From NCBI GenBank assembly GCA_963840975.1, contig CAWJBC010000014.1, positions 53,211 to 117,210 on the forward strand: a DNA stretch of 64,000 nt. The letters are read 5' to 3'. Position 1 is the stretch's first letter, and the number at the start of each line of letters is the position of its first letter. The DNA is from JAADJA01 sp963840975. Its GTDB lineage: Bacteria; Bacteroidota; Bacteroidia; Bacteroidales; JAADJA01. Positions 28,393 through 37,404 of the stretch are shown piece after piece. The position numbers were made by a program, and so were the translations under genes. Below the pieces are notes generated by a model. That model did no database searches. It was given only the letters and a program-made list of their open reading frames with translations, and was not told the DNA's origin.

Positions 28393-29730
28393 TCAAATAA
28401 TATCTTCTCCTTTTTTGATCAGCCATAATTTTCCAACGTTTTCATAAAATTGTTCTATCGGTAAAGTAGTTTTCAGAACACTATTGAAAAAATTATATTT
28501 CGACAAGTCGTGGTCAATAATCTGATCCTTCATCTGCTCATACATAACAGTTCCGGGCATGGGAGTAAGGATGGTGTATCCGGCATACGTAACCCTGTGT
28601 GAGTTGGCATATTCTGCAAGCGCTTTAAAATCAGCATCATTATAATCGTTGGGAATTACATAGTTGCCCCGCAATAAAATTCCGTTCTCATGAAATATTT
28701 CAATGGCTTTGTGAATGCGGTCGGCATTGGAATTCTTATTGTATTTCTTTAACTCACTATCACGGAAAGATTCAAATCCGCAAATGACCACCTTCAAGCC
28801 CTGCTTTGCCAGTTTTTCGATCAGTTCAGGGTGATCCACGGCAGTATCGGCACGAATATCCATGATGTACTCCTTGTGAATTCCTTCTTCTTTGATCCTG
28901 TCGAAAAGAGAATTGATAAACCCTATGTTGACAATGGTATTGGCATCGGCAAAACGGACGATGTCATAATCAATCATATTCAGCTCTTCGATCACACTTT
29001 CTATTGTCCGCTGGTGATAAATTCCCTTGTGTTCCTTCCATATCGAACAGAAGGTGCACCGATGCGGGCAACCCAGCGATGTGAAGAGATAGGTAGTAGG
29101 AGAGGGCGCACTGCCAACTTTATAGGTTTGACGCCAGCGTTCAATCAGCCTGCGGTCAGGCATCAGAAAGTCTCCGCCGGCAGGATTCCATTTACCTTGG
29201 AAAGGTGGGTTAGCTTTCAAACCTTCACCCGAATTGATGTAAATTCCTTCTGCGTCATTCAGTTTCTGGTTTTTCGCTTTTCTGATTACTACCTCCCTGA
29301 AAGTATTGGCAGAATGCCCTGGACAAAGGACATCCACTGCATCCCTCCTGAAATCATCGGGGCAAAGGGTAACATGGAGTCCGCCGGCTACTGTCAGTAT
29401 GTTGGGATTAAATTGTTTAACGGTTTTGAATATCTCCATTGAGGCATCAAACTCGGATGTAATGATGGAAACGCCCACCAAATCAGGCTGAACTTCATGA
29501 AGTAAATCCATTACCATCTGCTCCAGGGGTGGTGCAGCAGGCACAAGGTCATATTCTCCTTTTATATCGAACAGCGTAACGTCAAAATCCCTAACAGCCG
29601 CCGCTATGGTAAGCAAACCCAGCGGAGGACCGATAAGCTTTTTATGGATGAACCGCTTGGCTTCCTCCGGGGCCGATTGAAGTATCATATTGTGCGGCGA
29701 CCGCGGCGGATTAATTAGAAGTATCTTCAT
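28393..29730 (-). CDS. B12-binding domain radical SAM protein
   Basis: 445 residues, intact. The N-terminal cobalamin-binding-like domain starts MKILLINPPRSPHN and contains PDLVGVSIITSEFDASM and VAGGLHVTLCPDDF. The radical SAM domain has GCPHRCTFCSIW (C-x3-C-x2-C), followed by RFADANTIVN and a C-terminal helical part. Many such enzymes methylate unactivated carbons or build rings in lipids and natural products. It faces the acyltransferase gene tail to tail and is the second protein of this type in the cluster. The substrate cannot be read from the sequence. It is about 100 bases from the divergent histidine kinase gene. Confidence 0.88.
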   Translation of the reverse strand: MKILLINPPRSPHNMILQSAPEEAKRFIHKKLIGPPLGLLTIAAAVRDFDVTLFDIKGEYDLVPAAPPLEQMVMDLLHEVQPDLVGVSIITSEFDASMEIFKTVKQFNPNILTVAGGLHVTLCPDDFRRDAVDVLCPGHSANTFREVVIRKAKNQKLNDAEGIYINSGEGLKANPPFQGKWNPAGGDFLMPDRRLIERWRQTYKVGSAPSPTTYLFTSLGCPHRCTFCSIWKEHKGIYHQRTIESVIEELNMIDYDIVRFADANTIVNIGFINSLFDRIKEEGIHKEYIMDIRADTAVDHPELIEKLAKQGLKVVICGFESFRDSELKKYNKNSNADRIHKAIEIFHENGILLRGNYVIPNDYNDADFKALAEYANSHRVTYAGYTILTPMPGTVMYEQMKDQIIDHDLSKYNFFNSVLKTTLPIEQFYENVGKLWLIKKGEDII

Positions 29731-29823
29731 TTAATTATTACCATTTTGAAATCGTAAAAATAAACAGGAAAAACGAATTGTTTAAAAAAGCAACGAATGA
29801 GGAGATGTTGAATCAAAAAAAAA

Positions 29824-32232
29824 GTGAAGAATATCAGAAGAATCAGGCTCCAACATTCAGTATCAGCACATAAATTGAAATTTATTTGGACTATATCAAA
29901 ACTAAATTATAATTCATGCGTACAAACCGACAGAACTATAATTACTCAAACATTGTTTTATAACAAAAAATACGCATTAATTTGTTGTGGTTTGCTTGTG
30001 GGAGTAACTTTAAAAGCCCAGGATGAACCAGCACAGCCGGTTGTGTCAAAAAAAATTGATAGCCTTGAAACTATTTTATACAGTACAACCATAACCAGAG
30101 AAACCAGGCAGGATATGATTGAAGCTTGTAACACTCTGTTAAAATTACACTCAGGATTAAGCTTTCCGCAGCAAATCGAACACGTTGCAAATATTAAGTC
30201 AATTGCTGATGATCTAAATGATAAGAACATTAATATTAGTTTACTTTCGATAGAAGCAAATGCTTATTTTAATATGGATGATTTCGAAAGGGCAATTGAA
30301 GCATATTACGAGGTATTTAATTTATACAGCATTAACAATGATGGGGTTAATAGTGCTTATTCCCTTATGAAAATCGGTCAGAGTTACTATATGATGAATA
30401 AATTGATAAAAGCGAAAGATTATTACGAACGTGCTCTGGATATTTTTAAAAAAAATCAACATTACCCGGGAATTGCTGAAGCGCTTCAAAGCAATGCGCT
30501 CATCTTAAGTCATTGGGGAGAATATTATAAAGCTTTAAATTTAAATTCTGAAGCTCTGAATTTTTGGAAAGAAATGGATAATATCAGTGAAATTGCAAAA
30601 GTCAATTACAACAACGGTATTATTTATAAGGAACTCGGTGACATGAACCGTGCAAAAGATTGCTTTCAGAAAAGTTTAAATCTCTTCGTTGAAACCAATT
30701 GTATCAAGGAAGTTGTAAATTCAATTGGTCATCTCGGGGATATTTATATGCAAAGCCATGATTACGATAAAGCGCTGGAGTATTGCCTTAAAGCTGATAT
30801 GATAGGGCAGGAACTAAAAGATAAAGGGCTGAAGGCAGAAACTTCATTTAACCTGGGCAAAGCCTATAATCTTATTGGCGATTATATGAAAGCCATTGAC
30901 TTCCAACGAAAGGCTATACGACTCAATGAAGAACATAATAACATAAAGGCTTTGGTTGAAAACTATGCCGAATTGGGACTTGTTTATTATAATTTCGGAC
31001 AACAGGACCAGGCTTTGTTTTACCTGCAGAAAGGTCTTGATATAAGCCTTGAAATGAATTATAAATACCAGACTACAGTTTATTACAAAAACCTCGCGAA
31101 TGTTTATGCCGAACAAGGCAATTTTGAAGGTGCATACACCTGTTTCCAAAAATATATCGAAGGAAGGGATTTGATCAAAACCGAGGAGTCTAAAATGAAA
31201 ACCGAAGATCTTTTGGCCAAATACCATCTTTCAGAAAAAGATAAGGAGAATGAAACCCTGCGCCACAACGAAGCAATGAAAAACTCGCAGATTTTCAACC
31301 AGTGGCTGATCATTGCCCTTGTTGCTTTTGCCCTGTTGTGTTTAATAGTTGTATCGTCCATTTTCAGGAAGCGTTACAAAACCAACAGAAGATTGAATAT
31401 TCAGCTATCACTCAAAAATAAAGAAATCGAGAACCATCAGAAGAAGGTCGAAAATCTGAATGCCGATCTGCAAACTGCCAATGCCGCAAAAGACCGTTTT
31501 TTCTCAATTATCGGTCACGACCTCAAAAATCCTTTCAATTCGCTGATGGGATTGCTCGAACTACTGATCGAGGAATACAACGCCCTTGCTGACGAAGAGC
31601 GGATGGAGTTTCTGATGCAGATGAAATCCTCGTCCGACAGGATTTTTGCCATGTTGCAAAACCTGTTGCTGTGGGGAAGCAACCAATTGGGAAAAACAGA
31701 GTTAATAAGAGAAAAAATTGATCTGTTCGCGTTAGCCGATGATACCATTTCGGTGGTCATGCTGGTAGCTGAAAGGAAAAAAATAACCATTAAAAAAAAT
31801 ATCCCTGCTGGAACTGTTGCTTATGCCGATAAAAACATGGTTTCCACCGTCCTGCTAAATTTAGTTACAAATGCTATTAAATTCACACCAGAGCATGGAA
31901 CGGTGGAAGTACACACATTTACAAAAGACGAGGAAGTTGAGGTGATGGTCGCCGACTCGGGAGTAGGGATGTCGCCAACCAACCTCGAAAAATTATTCAA
32001 GCTGGACGAGAAAATCCAAAGCGACGGAACAAATAAGGAAAAAGGAACCGGATTGGGATTGATCCTTTGCAAAGAATTTATCGAACGAAACAACGGAAGA
32101 ATCCATGCTGAAAGCATAGAGGGTTCCGGAAGCTGGTTTTATTTTACACTGCCTCTTTCCGAGCAATCACCCGAACAACCCACAACACCTGATCCCATTT
32201 CAAAAATAGCCACGCTGGTAACTGTTGGATAA
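29824..32232 (+). CDS. TPR-containing sensor histidine kinase
   Basis: About 800 residues from GTG 29824. The true start is uncertain: a TTG near 29953 would place a signal-like hydrophobic segment (YALICCGLLVGVTLKAQ) at the N-terminus. Residues about 90-460 form tetratricopeptide repeats (for example AKDYYERALDIFKK, ALEYCLKADMIGQ). One membrane helix (WLIIALVAFALLCLIVV) and a coiled coil follow. The HisKA phosphorylation site is His in FFSIIGHDLKNPFN. The ATPase domain has NLVTNAIKF (N box), VADSGVGMSP (G1) and GTGLGLILCKEF (G2). This is a common Bacteroidota layout with a periplasmic TPR sensor. No response regulator gene is adjacent. Confidence 0.88.
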   Translation: MKNIRRIRLQHSVSAHKLKFIWTISKLNYNSCVQTDRTIITQTLFYNKKYALICCGLLVGVTLKAQDEPAQPVVSKKIDSLETILYSTTITRETRQDMIEACNTLLKLHSGLSFPQQIEHVANIKSIADDLNDKNINISLLSIEANAYFNMDDFERAIEAYYEVFNLYSINNDGVNSAYSLMKIGQSYYMMNKLIKAKDYYERALDIFKKNQHYPGIAEALQSNALILSHWGEYYKALNLNSEALNFWKEMDNISEIAKVNYNNGIIYKELGDMNRAKDCFQKSLNLFVETNCIKEVVNSIGHLGDIYMQSHDYDKALEYCLKADMIGQELKDKGLKAETSFNLGKAYNLIGDYMKAIDFQRKAIRLNEEHNNIKALVENYAELGLVYYNFGQQDQALFYLQKGLDISLEMNYKYQTTVYYKNLANVYAEQGNFEGAYTCFQKYIEGRDLIKTEESKMKTEDLLAKYHLSEKDKENETLRHNEAMKNSQIFNQWLIIALVAFALLCLIVVSSIFRKRYKTNRRLNIQLSLKNKEIENHQKKVENLNADLQTANAAKDRFFSIIGHDLKNPFNSLMGLLELLIEEYNALADEERMEFLMQMKSSSDRIFAMLQNLLLWGSNQLGKTELIREKIDLFALADDTISVVMLVAERKKITIKKNIPAGTVAYADKNMVSTVLLNLVTNAIKFTPEHGTVEVHTFTKDEEVEVMVADSGVGMSPTNLEKLFKLDEKIQSDGTNKEKGTGLGLILCKEFIERNNGRIHAESIEGSGSWFYFTLPLSEQSPEQPTTPDPISKIATLVTVG

Positions 32233-32313
32233 AGATTGATCAACAACGGCATCATATAGATTTTTGAGGCAAAACCCTTTCATTATTTTTAGCTGCAATT
32301 TTCCCGAATTCAA

Positions 32314-32375
32314 ACTTCTTTCTTTATCTTTGAACCTCTGGTTTGCGGGGACGGCGGATAAAACACTAAGAAGTT
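32314..32375 (+). repeat. Direct repeat, left copy (62 bp)
   Basis: It begins ACTTCTTTCTTTAT and includes TTTGAACCT, TGGTTT, GGGGA, GGATA and CACTAAGA. A second copy lies at 38256-38316 in the same orientation, with about 50 of 62 positions identical. TATCTTTG at 32325-32332 fits the -7 promoter consensus and points toward the small gene at 32394. The two copies bracket about 6 kb of accessory genes. Confidence 0.8.
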
Positions 32376-32393
32376 ACCTGCCATTGCAAAAAA

Positions 32394-32843
32394 ATGAAAA
32401 GAAGAATATTTCAAATAGTAATTTTCAGTTTAATTTCAATTGGAGTTATTGGTCAAATAAATCTTAAAGACTTAAATGGAGAATGGACAACCAATAACAA
32501 TGACAGCTCATACTTCAAATCTGACACTATTAGATTGTACCAAGACATAAACTACCAATATGAAATCAAAACATGCAACATTATAAACTGGAAAAAGGGA
32601 AAAAGACAATTCAAAATTGAATATGTTCAGACTTGTTCAGAACCTGGCAGAGCTATGACTTATAATGAGAAAGAAAGAATTAAATTAAAAAAGGAAAAAG
32701 AAAGTCAATTTATTGAAATAACAAGAAATGGTGAATTAATAGACAAATTTGAAATAATAAGACTGGAGGAAAAAAGAATTGAACGGAATCCATTTGACAT
32801 TAAAATATTGACATTAAAGAGAGAAAAAGCAACAGGCAGGTAA
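32394..32843 (+). CDS. Small secreted protein of unknown function
   Basis: 149 residues. A basic start and hydrophobic stretch (FQIVIFSLISIGVIGQ) look like a signal peptide. The mature part begins INLKDLNGEWTTNN, is rich in Lys, Glu and Ile, and has a predicted beta-strand pattern reminiscent of small lipocalin-like or calycin-type Bacteroidota proteins, but no motif I can name. The gene is AT-rich and lies just after the left direct repeat, which supplies a candidate promoter. It resembles the small orphan genes found beside short repeats in Bacteroidota accessory regions. From 32844 to 33130 no gene is seen. Confidence 0.65.
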   Translation: MKRRIFQIVIFSLISIGVIGQINLKDLNGEWTTNNNDSSYFKSDTIRLYQDINYQYEIKTCNIINWKKGKRQFKIEYVQTCSEPGRAMTYNEKERIKLKKEKESQFIEITRNGELIDKFEIIRLEEKRIERNPFDIKILTLKREKATGR

Positions 32844-33130
32844 CAGCACCTATATCACATGGCCGCATTTGGGTCATTAAGACAAATGATTAGTAAATTA
32901 AACATAAAGGAAATCAACTTAAACTTAGTAGTGAACTGCTACGGGCCATATTTGCAAAACGTTAAACCCTCTCCCAAATTTCCATTTCAAACTGCTTCCT
33001 TCATTTTAATCAATGTTACTTTTTTTCAAAATACCTGACAACCCTTTTCCGGTTTTGTATAATTTCATCATCATTACCACAAAACAAATTCGATTATTGA
33101 GTTTATGATAATATTTTCCACAGAGCTATT

Positions 33131-33647
33131 CTGAAGCATCCGATTAACGTTGTAGCCGCCACAGAGCAAAAGTGAAGCATCCATTCGACGTTGTAACCGC
33201 TACAGAGCAAAAGTGAAGCATCCATTCGATGTTGTGGCCGCCACAGGATAAAAGTGAAGCATCCATTCGATGTTGTGGCCGCCACAGGACAAAAGTGAAG
33301 CATCCATTCGATGTTGTGGCTGCTACAGGATAAAAGTGAAGCGTCCATTCGACGCTGTGGCCACCACAGGACAAAAGTGAAGCATCCATTCGACGCTGTG
33401 GCCGCCACAGGACAAAAGTGAAGCATCCATTCGATGTTGTGGCTGCTACAGGATAAAAGTGAAGCGTCCATTCGACGCTGTGGCCACCACAGGACAAAAG
33501 TGAAGCATCCATTCGACGCTGTGGCCGCCACAGGACAAAAGTGAAGCATCCATTCGATGTTGTGGCTGCTACAGGATAAAAGTGAAGCGTCCATTCGACG
33601 CTGTGGCCACCACAGGACAAAAGTGAAGCATCCATTCGACGCTGTGG
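33131..33647. repeat. 41-bp tandem repeat array with 123-bp higher-order period
   Basis: About 12.6 head-to-tail units of 41 bp. Each has a near-palindromic core (TGTGGCCGCCACA, 6-bp arms) followed by AGGAyAAAAGTGAAGC and rTCCATTCGAyG. The last nine units form three near-identical three-unit blocks starting at 33309, 33432 and 33555 (spacing 123). The blocks carry the same variant bases (GGCTGCTACA, then GGCCACCACA, then GGCCGCCACA). The left units are more diverged. There are no unique spacers, so it is not a CRISPR. Two minus-strand frames stay open only because the unit lacks stops. It lies in the non-coding gap 32844-33811; the rest of that gap shows nothing definite. Confidence 0.95.
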
Positions 33648-33811
33648 AATAAAATGTAAATGTTCCTGTAATAATATATCAAGCCAGCTAAAAAGAACTA
33701 CTTTAGTAGAACATTTCGTGCTAAACTGTGTTAGCTTTCTATTTTATTAAAATAGCCGATTTGCTGTCATAAAAAATTGTAAATTGCCAACTAATATTAA
33801 AAAAAAATGGA

Positions 33812-34375
33812 ATGTTAAAATTGTTTAAGGGTTTAAATATTTCTTTCATTGTAATTGGTTTTGTTCTTATAGGCAGTTTGTTCACCAGTTGTAAAATTCA
33901 GAAATCTATGATTGACAATACGGTAGTTAATGAACTGGATATTAAAAAATATTTGGGTACATGGTACGAAATTGCCCGGTATGACCATAGTTTCGAAAGA
34001 GGCCTCGTGGGCGTTACAGCTAATTATTCAATGCGCGCCGATGGCAAAATAAAGGTGATAAACAGTGGCTATAAAAATAGTGTAGACGGTAAATTTTCGC
34101 AGGCTGTGGGGAAAGCAAAAATCCCTGATCCCATTAATGACCCGGCTAAAATAAAAGTATCATTTTTCTTATTCTTTTACGGCGATTATTACGTTATGGA
34201 ATTGGACAAAGATTATCAATGGGCTTTGATTGGAAGCAGTTCGGATAAGTATCTTTGGATTTTGAGCCGTAAGCCGCAAATGGAAAAAGAACTGTACAAT
34301 GAATTACTTGAAAGATTAAAGAAGAGAGGGTATGATGTTTCCAAACTAATAAAAGTGGAGCAAAAGGAGATCTAA
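33812..34375 (+). CDS. blc: Lipocalin family lipoprotein (Blc-like)
   Basis: 187 residues. A signal peptide ends in the lipobox SLFTSC (Cys about 27). The lipocalin signature KKYLGTWYEIARYDHSFERG follows, with the GxW motif, then NYSMRADGKIKV and a late YLWILSRKP containing the third lipocalin conserved region. Bacterial Blc proteins sit in the outer membrane and bind fatty acids or lysophospholipids. It starts a rightward run of five genes (lipocalin, DUF2177, DAK2-DegV fusion, DUF1295, peroxiredoxin) with short gaps, most with lipid or membrane links. Confidence 0.92.
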   Translation: MLKLFKGLNISFIVIGFVLIGSLFTSCKIQKSMIDNTVVNELDIKKYLGTWYEIARYDHSFERGLVGVTANYSMRADGKIKVINSGYKNSVDGKFSQAVGKAKIPDPINDPAKIKVSFFLFFYGDYYVMELDKDYQWALIGSSSDKYLWILSRKPQMEKELYNELLERLKKRGYDVSKLIKVEQKEI

Positions 34376-34395
34376 CATTTTAACAAATTATAAAG

Positions 34396-34803
34396 ATGAA
34401 TATCAAAAGTATAATTATTAGTTACCTGCTAACATTCATCGTTTTTTTGATGGTGGATATGCTGTGGCTGGGCGTAATCGCTAAAAATATCTATCAAAAA
34501 TACCTCGGTGGTTTTTTAAGTGACAGGGTTAACTGGACTGCAGCATTCATTTTCTACTGCATTTACGTTGCGGGGATTTCAATTTTTGCAATTTACCCGG
34601 CAGTAAATAAAGGTTCTGCCTTTAATGCAATTTTGATGGGGGCTTTATTTGGTATTGTTTCTTATGCCACCTACGATTTAACAAATTTAGCCACGCTTAA
34701 AGGATGGCCAATATCTATCGTTTTTATTGATATCATTTGGGGGGCTGTTCTTTCTGCAATAGTTGGTTTTTCTGGTTTTCACATTGTAAAATGGTTGAAT
34801 TAA
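34396..34803 (+). CDS. DUF2177 family membrane protein
   Basis: 135 residues with four membrane helices. The N-terminal YLLTFIVFLMVDMLWLGVIAK and the central GIVSYATYDLTNLATLKGWP are the conserved features of DUF2177. Function is not established. In other bacteria DUF2177 genes often occur with lipocalin, DUF1295, cyclopropane-fatty-acid synthase and photolyase genes in stress or light-responsive groups. Lipocalin and DUF1295 are neighbours here, and a photolyase is 14 kb away. The end overlaps the next gene's candidate start. Confidence 0.88.
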   Translation: MNIKSIIISYLLTFIVFLMVDMLWLGVIAKNIYQKYLGGFLSDRVNWTAAFIFYCIYVAGISIFAIYPAVNKGSAFNAILMGALFGIVSYATYDLTNLATLKGWPISIVFIDIIWGAVLSAIVGFSGFHIVKWLN

Positions 34804-36611
34804 CAAGCAGTATGTATAAAATGGAAGCACCTTTTATCAACGGAAAATTCCTTTACTATGCCTTTATTGCGGGCGGAAATCAAATACTTCAAAATCAATT
34901 AGAAATAAATAGAATAAATGTTTTCCCGGTAAATGATAAAGACACGGGCACAAACCTTGCCTCCACAATTCGATCGGTAATTGACAATATCAAACCCCAC
35001 AAATCATATAAAACAACAGTAAACAATATTGCAGATGCTGCATTAATGGGTGCCAGAGGTAATTCGGGTGTTATTTTCGCTCAGTTTTTGCATGGATTGA
35101 GTCGCGAAACCAGCAATAAACAAATAATAACACTTCCCGAATTTGCTGAGAGTGTGAATAATTCAATCCCTTACATTTACGAAGCTATTGCCAACCCTGT
35201 TGAAGGTACCATGTTGACAGTTATTAAAGAGTGGTCCGACTTTCTGAATACTAAAAAAGAGGCCGTTCACGATTTTAAAAATGTTATTATTGATTCTTTT
35301 GCAGTGCTCGAAAAATCGTTGGAAGAAACTACCTTCAAACTAAAAGTTCTAAATAAATCAGGTTTTGTTGATGCCGGAGCCAAAGGATTTGTTCTATTTA
35401 TTAAAGGCATAATCGATTTTATAAAAAACCGAAACATCCGTAACCTGGTTGTTGAATCGGAGGAAAGCATTTCGCTTATTCATTCCGAAGAATTAATCGA
35501 TGAAATAATTACACATCGTTTTTGCACCGAAGCAATTATTAGAAATGTGAATATCGGTAAAACAGAATTGCAACACATATTAAGTAAATATGGCGATTCG
35601 GTTGTTGTTGCGGGTTCGGAAAGTATTTGTCGCATTCATGTGCACACCAATCAACCGGCAGAACTTTTTCATCGGTTAAAAGATAACGGAACCATCACTT
35701 TTCAGAAAGTGGATGATATGGTTCGTCAGCAGGAAACGGCGTTCAACAGAAAATGGAATATTGCACTGGTTACCGATTCTACGTGCGATTTATCGCAGGA
35801 GTTGATTGATTTTTATCAGATTAATGTAGTGCCAATTAATTTGAATTTTGGTGATAATCACTATTTGGATAAAGTAACCATTCAACCCAATCAGTTTTAC
35901 GATTTACTTGAAACGCATGACGAATTTCCCAAAACATCTCAAATAAACGAACAGGCTTTTACCAACTTGTATTCACATTTGGCTTCTCACTACGATGCAA
36001 TAATTGCAGTGCATCTTACCGGTCAGTTTAGCGGAACTTATGCAAATAGTGTAAAAGCTGGTAAACGCATTTCAACCGAGTTTAATAAACCGGTTCACGT
36101 TATCGACTCAAAAAATTTATCCGGAGCACTTGGATTACTGGTGCTAAAAGCTGCCAAAAACATTGAAGCCGGCGAGTCGGTGGAATCAATTATTAAATCG
36201 CTTGAAAGGGATATTATTCAAGCAAAAATATTTGTGAGTGTTCGCAATTTAAAATTTATGATTAAGGGAGGACGGGTTTCAAAACCAAAAGGATTAATCG
36301 CCAAATTGCTGGGACTAAATCCGGTGATTTCTATGGATAAAAATGGAAAATCACTCTTGTTTGGAAAAACCTTCAGTCAGGAAGCAAGTTTGAACAAAAT
36401 TTACAAACACATAAAAAAAATATGCGTTGGAAAAACCGTTTGGAACTATATCATACTTCATGCAAATAATCCCGAAGGTGCTCAAAAAGCAGAAGAGAAA
36501 ATGGTTGTAATAACCGGACTTAAACCAATTTCGGTTGTAGATATTTCTCCTGTAATTGGTATGCATGCCGGAAACGGAGCCATCGCTATTTCTTTGATGT
36601 TTAACCAATAA
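34791..36611 (+). CDS. DAK2-DegV fusion (FakA-FakB-like fatty acid kinase)
   Basis: About 607 residues from ATG 34791; ATG 34812 is also possible and avoids overlap with the DUF2177 gene. Residues about 10-200 are a DhaL/DAK2 domain with the Mg-ATP motif NVFPVNDKDTGTN and the GARGNSGVIFAQFL loop. A linker or middle domain leads to a DegV domain (about 320-607) starting NIALVTDSTCDLSQEL, with SGTYANSVKAG and IHVIDSKN-type segments for fatty-acid headgroup binding. In Firmicutes FakA and FakB are separate proteins that together phosphorylate fatty acids; here both lie on one chain. Cytoplasmic. The fusion is seen in one uninterrupted frame; activity is inferred. Confidence 0.85.
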   Translation: MVELTSSMYKMEAPFINGKFLYYAFIAGGNQILQNQLEINRINVFPVNDKDTGTNLASTIRSVIDNIKPHKSYKTTVNNIADAALMGARGNSGVIFAQFLHGLSRETSNKQIITLPEFAESVNNSIPYIYEAIANPVEGTMLTVIKEWSDFLNTKKEAVHDFKNVIIDSFAVLEKSLEETTFKLKVLNKSGFVDAGAKGFVLFIKGIIDFIKNRNIRNLVVESEESISLIHSEELIDEIITHRFCTEAIIRNVNIGKTELQHILSKYGDSVVVAGSESICRIHVHTNQPAELFHRLKDNGTITFQKVDDMVRQQETAFNRKWNIALVTDSTCDLSQELIDFYQINVVPINLNFGDNHYLDKVTIQPNQFYDLLETHDEFPKTSQINEQAFTNLYSHLASHYDAIIAVHLTGQFSGTYANSVKAGKRISTEFNKPVHVIDSKNLSGALGLLVLKAAKNIEAGESVESIIKSLERDIIQAKIFVSVRNLKFMIKGGRVSKPKGLIAKLLGLNPVISMDKNGKSLLFGKTFSQEASLNKIYKHIKKICVGKTVWNYIILHANNPEGAQKAEEKMVVITGLKPISVVDISPVIGMHAGNGAIAISLMFNQ

Positions 36612-36621
36612 TAACTCGCTA

Positions 36622-37398
36622 ATGATGACGCTATTTTTGCAGGCTTCTTTACTCATTTGGATTCTAATAACCCTTTTATGGGTTTGGAGCATAATGATTA
36701 AAAATGTAAGTATCGTTGACCTTTTTTGGGGTTTTGGTTTTGTATTGGTTAATGCATTTTATGTTTTCATGTCGGGCGAATTAAATGCCAGAAAAATCCT
36801 GATATTGGTATTGGTCAGCATTTGGGGCTTAAGGCTTGCCATTTATCTTGCCTCCAGAAATATTGGCAAAGGAGAAGATTTCAGGTATCAGGAATTCAGA
36901 CGTAAATATGGCGCGGAGCGTTATTGGTGGTTCAGTTATTTTCAAACTTTTTTATTACAGGGCGTTTTGATTATGATTGTTTCGTTGCCTTTATTGGGAA
37001 TTAGCCAAAGCAGCCAATCCGGAAATTTAAATCTGCTCGATTATTTTGGAATCTTAATTTGGCTGATTGGTTTTAGCTTTGAAGCGGGAGGCGATTTTCA
37101 ATTGTCACGCTTTAAACGGGATGCCAAAAACAAAGGAATGGTTTTGAATACAGGCTTTTGGAAATACACGCGGCATCCTAATTATTTTGGCGATTCGGCG
37201 GTGTGGTGGGCCTATGCCCTTATGAGTATAGCGGCCGGAAGTTACTGGCAAATTATTGGTTCAATAGTAATGACTTTGCTTATTATCAAAGTTTCGGGTG
37301 TGGCCTTGCTCGAAAAAACCTTAAACAATACGAAACCGCAGTATCAGGAATACATTCAGAAAACCAGCTCCTTTTTCCCCTGGTTTCCTAAAAAATAA
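36622..37398 (+). CDS. DUF1295 family membrane protein (steroid-reductase-like)
   Basis: 258 residues with six or seven membrane helices. The C-terminal GFWKYTRHPNYFGDSAVWWAYAL and YQEYIQKTSSFFPWFPKK are the DUF1295/steroid 5-alpha-reductase-like signature, a fold shared with NADPH-dependent sterol and fatty-acyl reductases and isoprenylcysteine methyltransferases. It sits 10 bases after the DAK2-DegV fusion and 6 bases before the peroxiredoxin, so it is co-transcribed. Substrate unknown; a lipid double bond is a reasonable guess from the family and context. Confidence 0.88.
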   Translation: MMTLFLQASLLIWILITLLWVWSIMIKNVSIVDLFWGFGFVLVNAFYVFMSGELNARKILILVLVSIWGLRLAIYLASRNIGKGEDFRYQEFRRKYGAERYWWFSYFQTFLLQGVLIMIVSLPLLGISQSSQSGNLNLLDYFGILIWLIGFSFEAGGDFQLSRFKRDAKNKGMVLNTGFWKYTRHPNYFGDSAVWWAYALMSIAAGSYWQIIGSIVMTLLIIKVSGVALLEKTLNNTKPQYQEYIQKTSSFFPWFPKK

Positions 37399-37404
37399 GC
37401 GACA

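Noticed and set aside
28831..29491. Plus-strand frame of about 200 codons opposite the radical SAM gene
   Set aside because: The minus strand carries the CxxxCxxC and cobalamin-type motifs; the plus frame has none and is a shadow.
19905..29730. HMG-synthase-type beta-branching cassette
   Set aside because: ACP, acyltransferase, KS and two crotonases are present as in such cassettes. But the KAS III-like protein lacks HMG-synthase features, the KS keeps its Cys, and there is no modular PKS.
33103..33635. Two long minus-strand frames of 163 codons across the 41-bp array, encoding a repeating Cys/Trp/His-rich peptide
   Set aside because: The unit length is not a multiple of three and lacks stops in two frames, so long open frames arise automatically. 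There is no start context, signal or family resemblance.
33131..33647. CRISPR array
   Set aside because: All 41 bases of each unit are conserved and no unique spacers lie between them; no cas genes are nearby.
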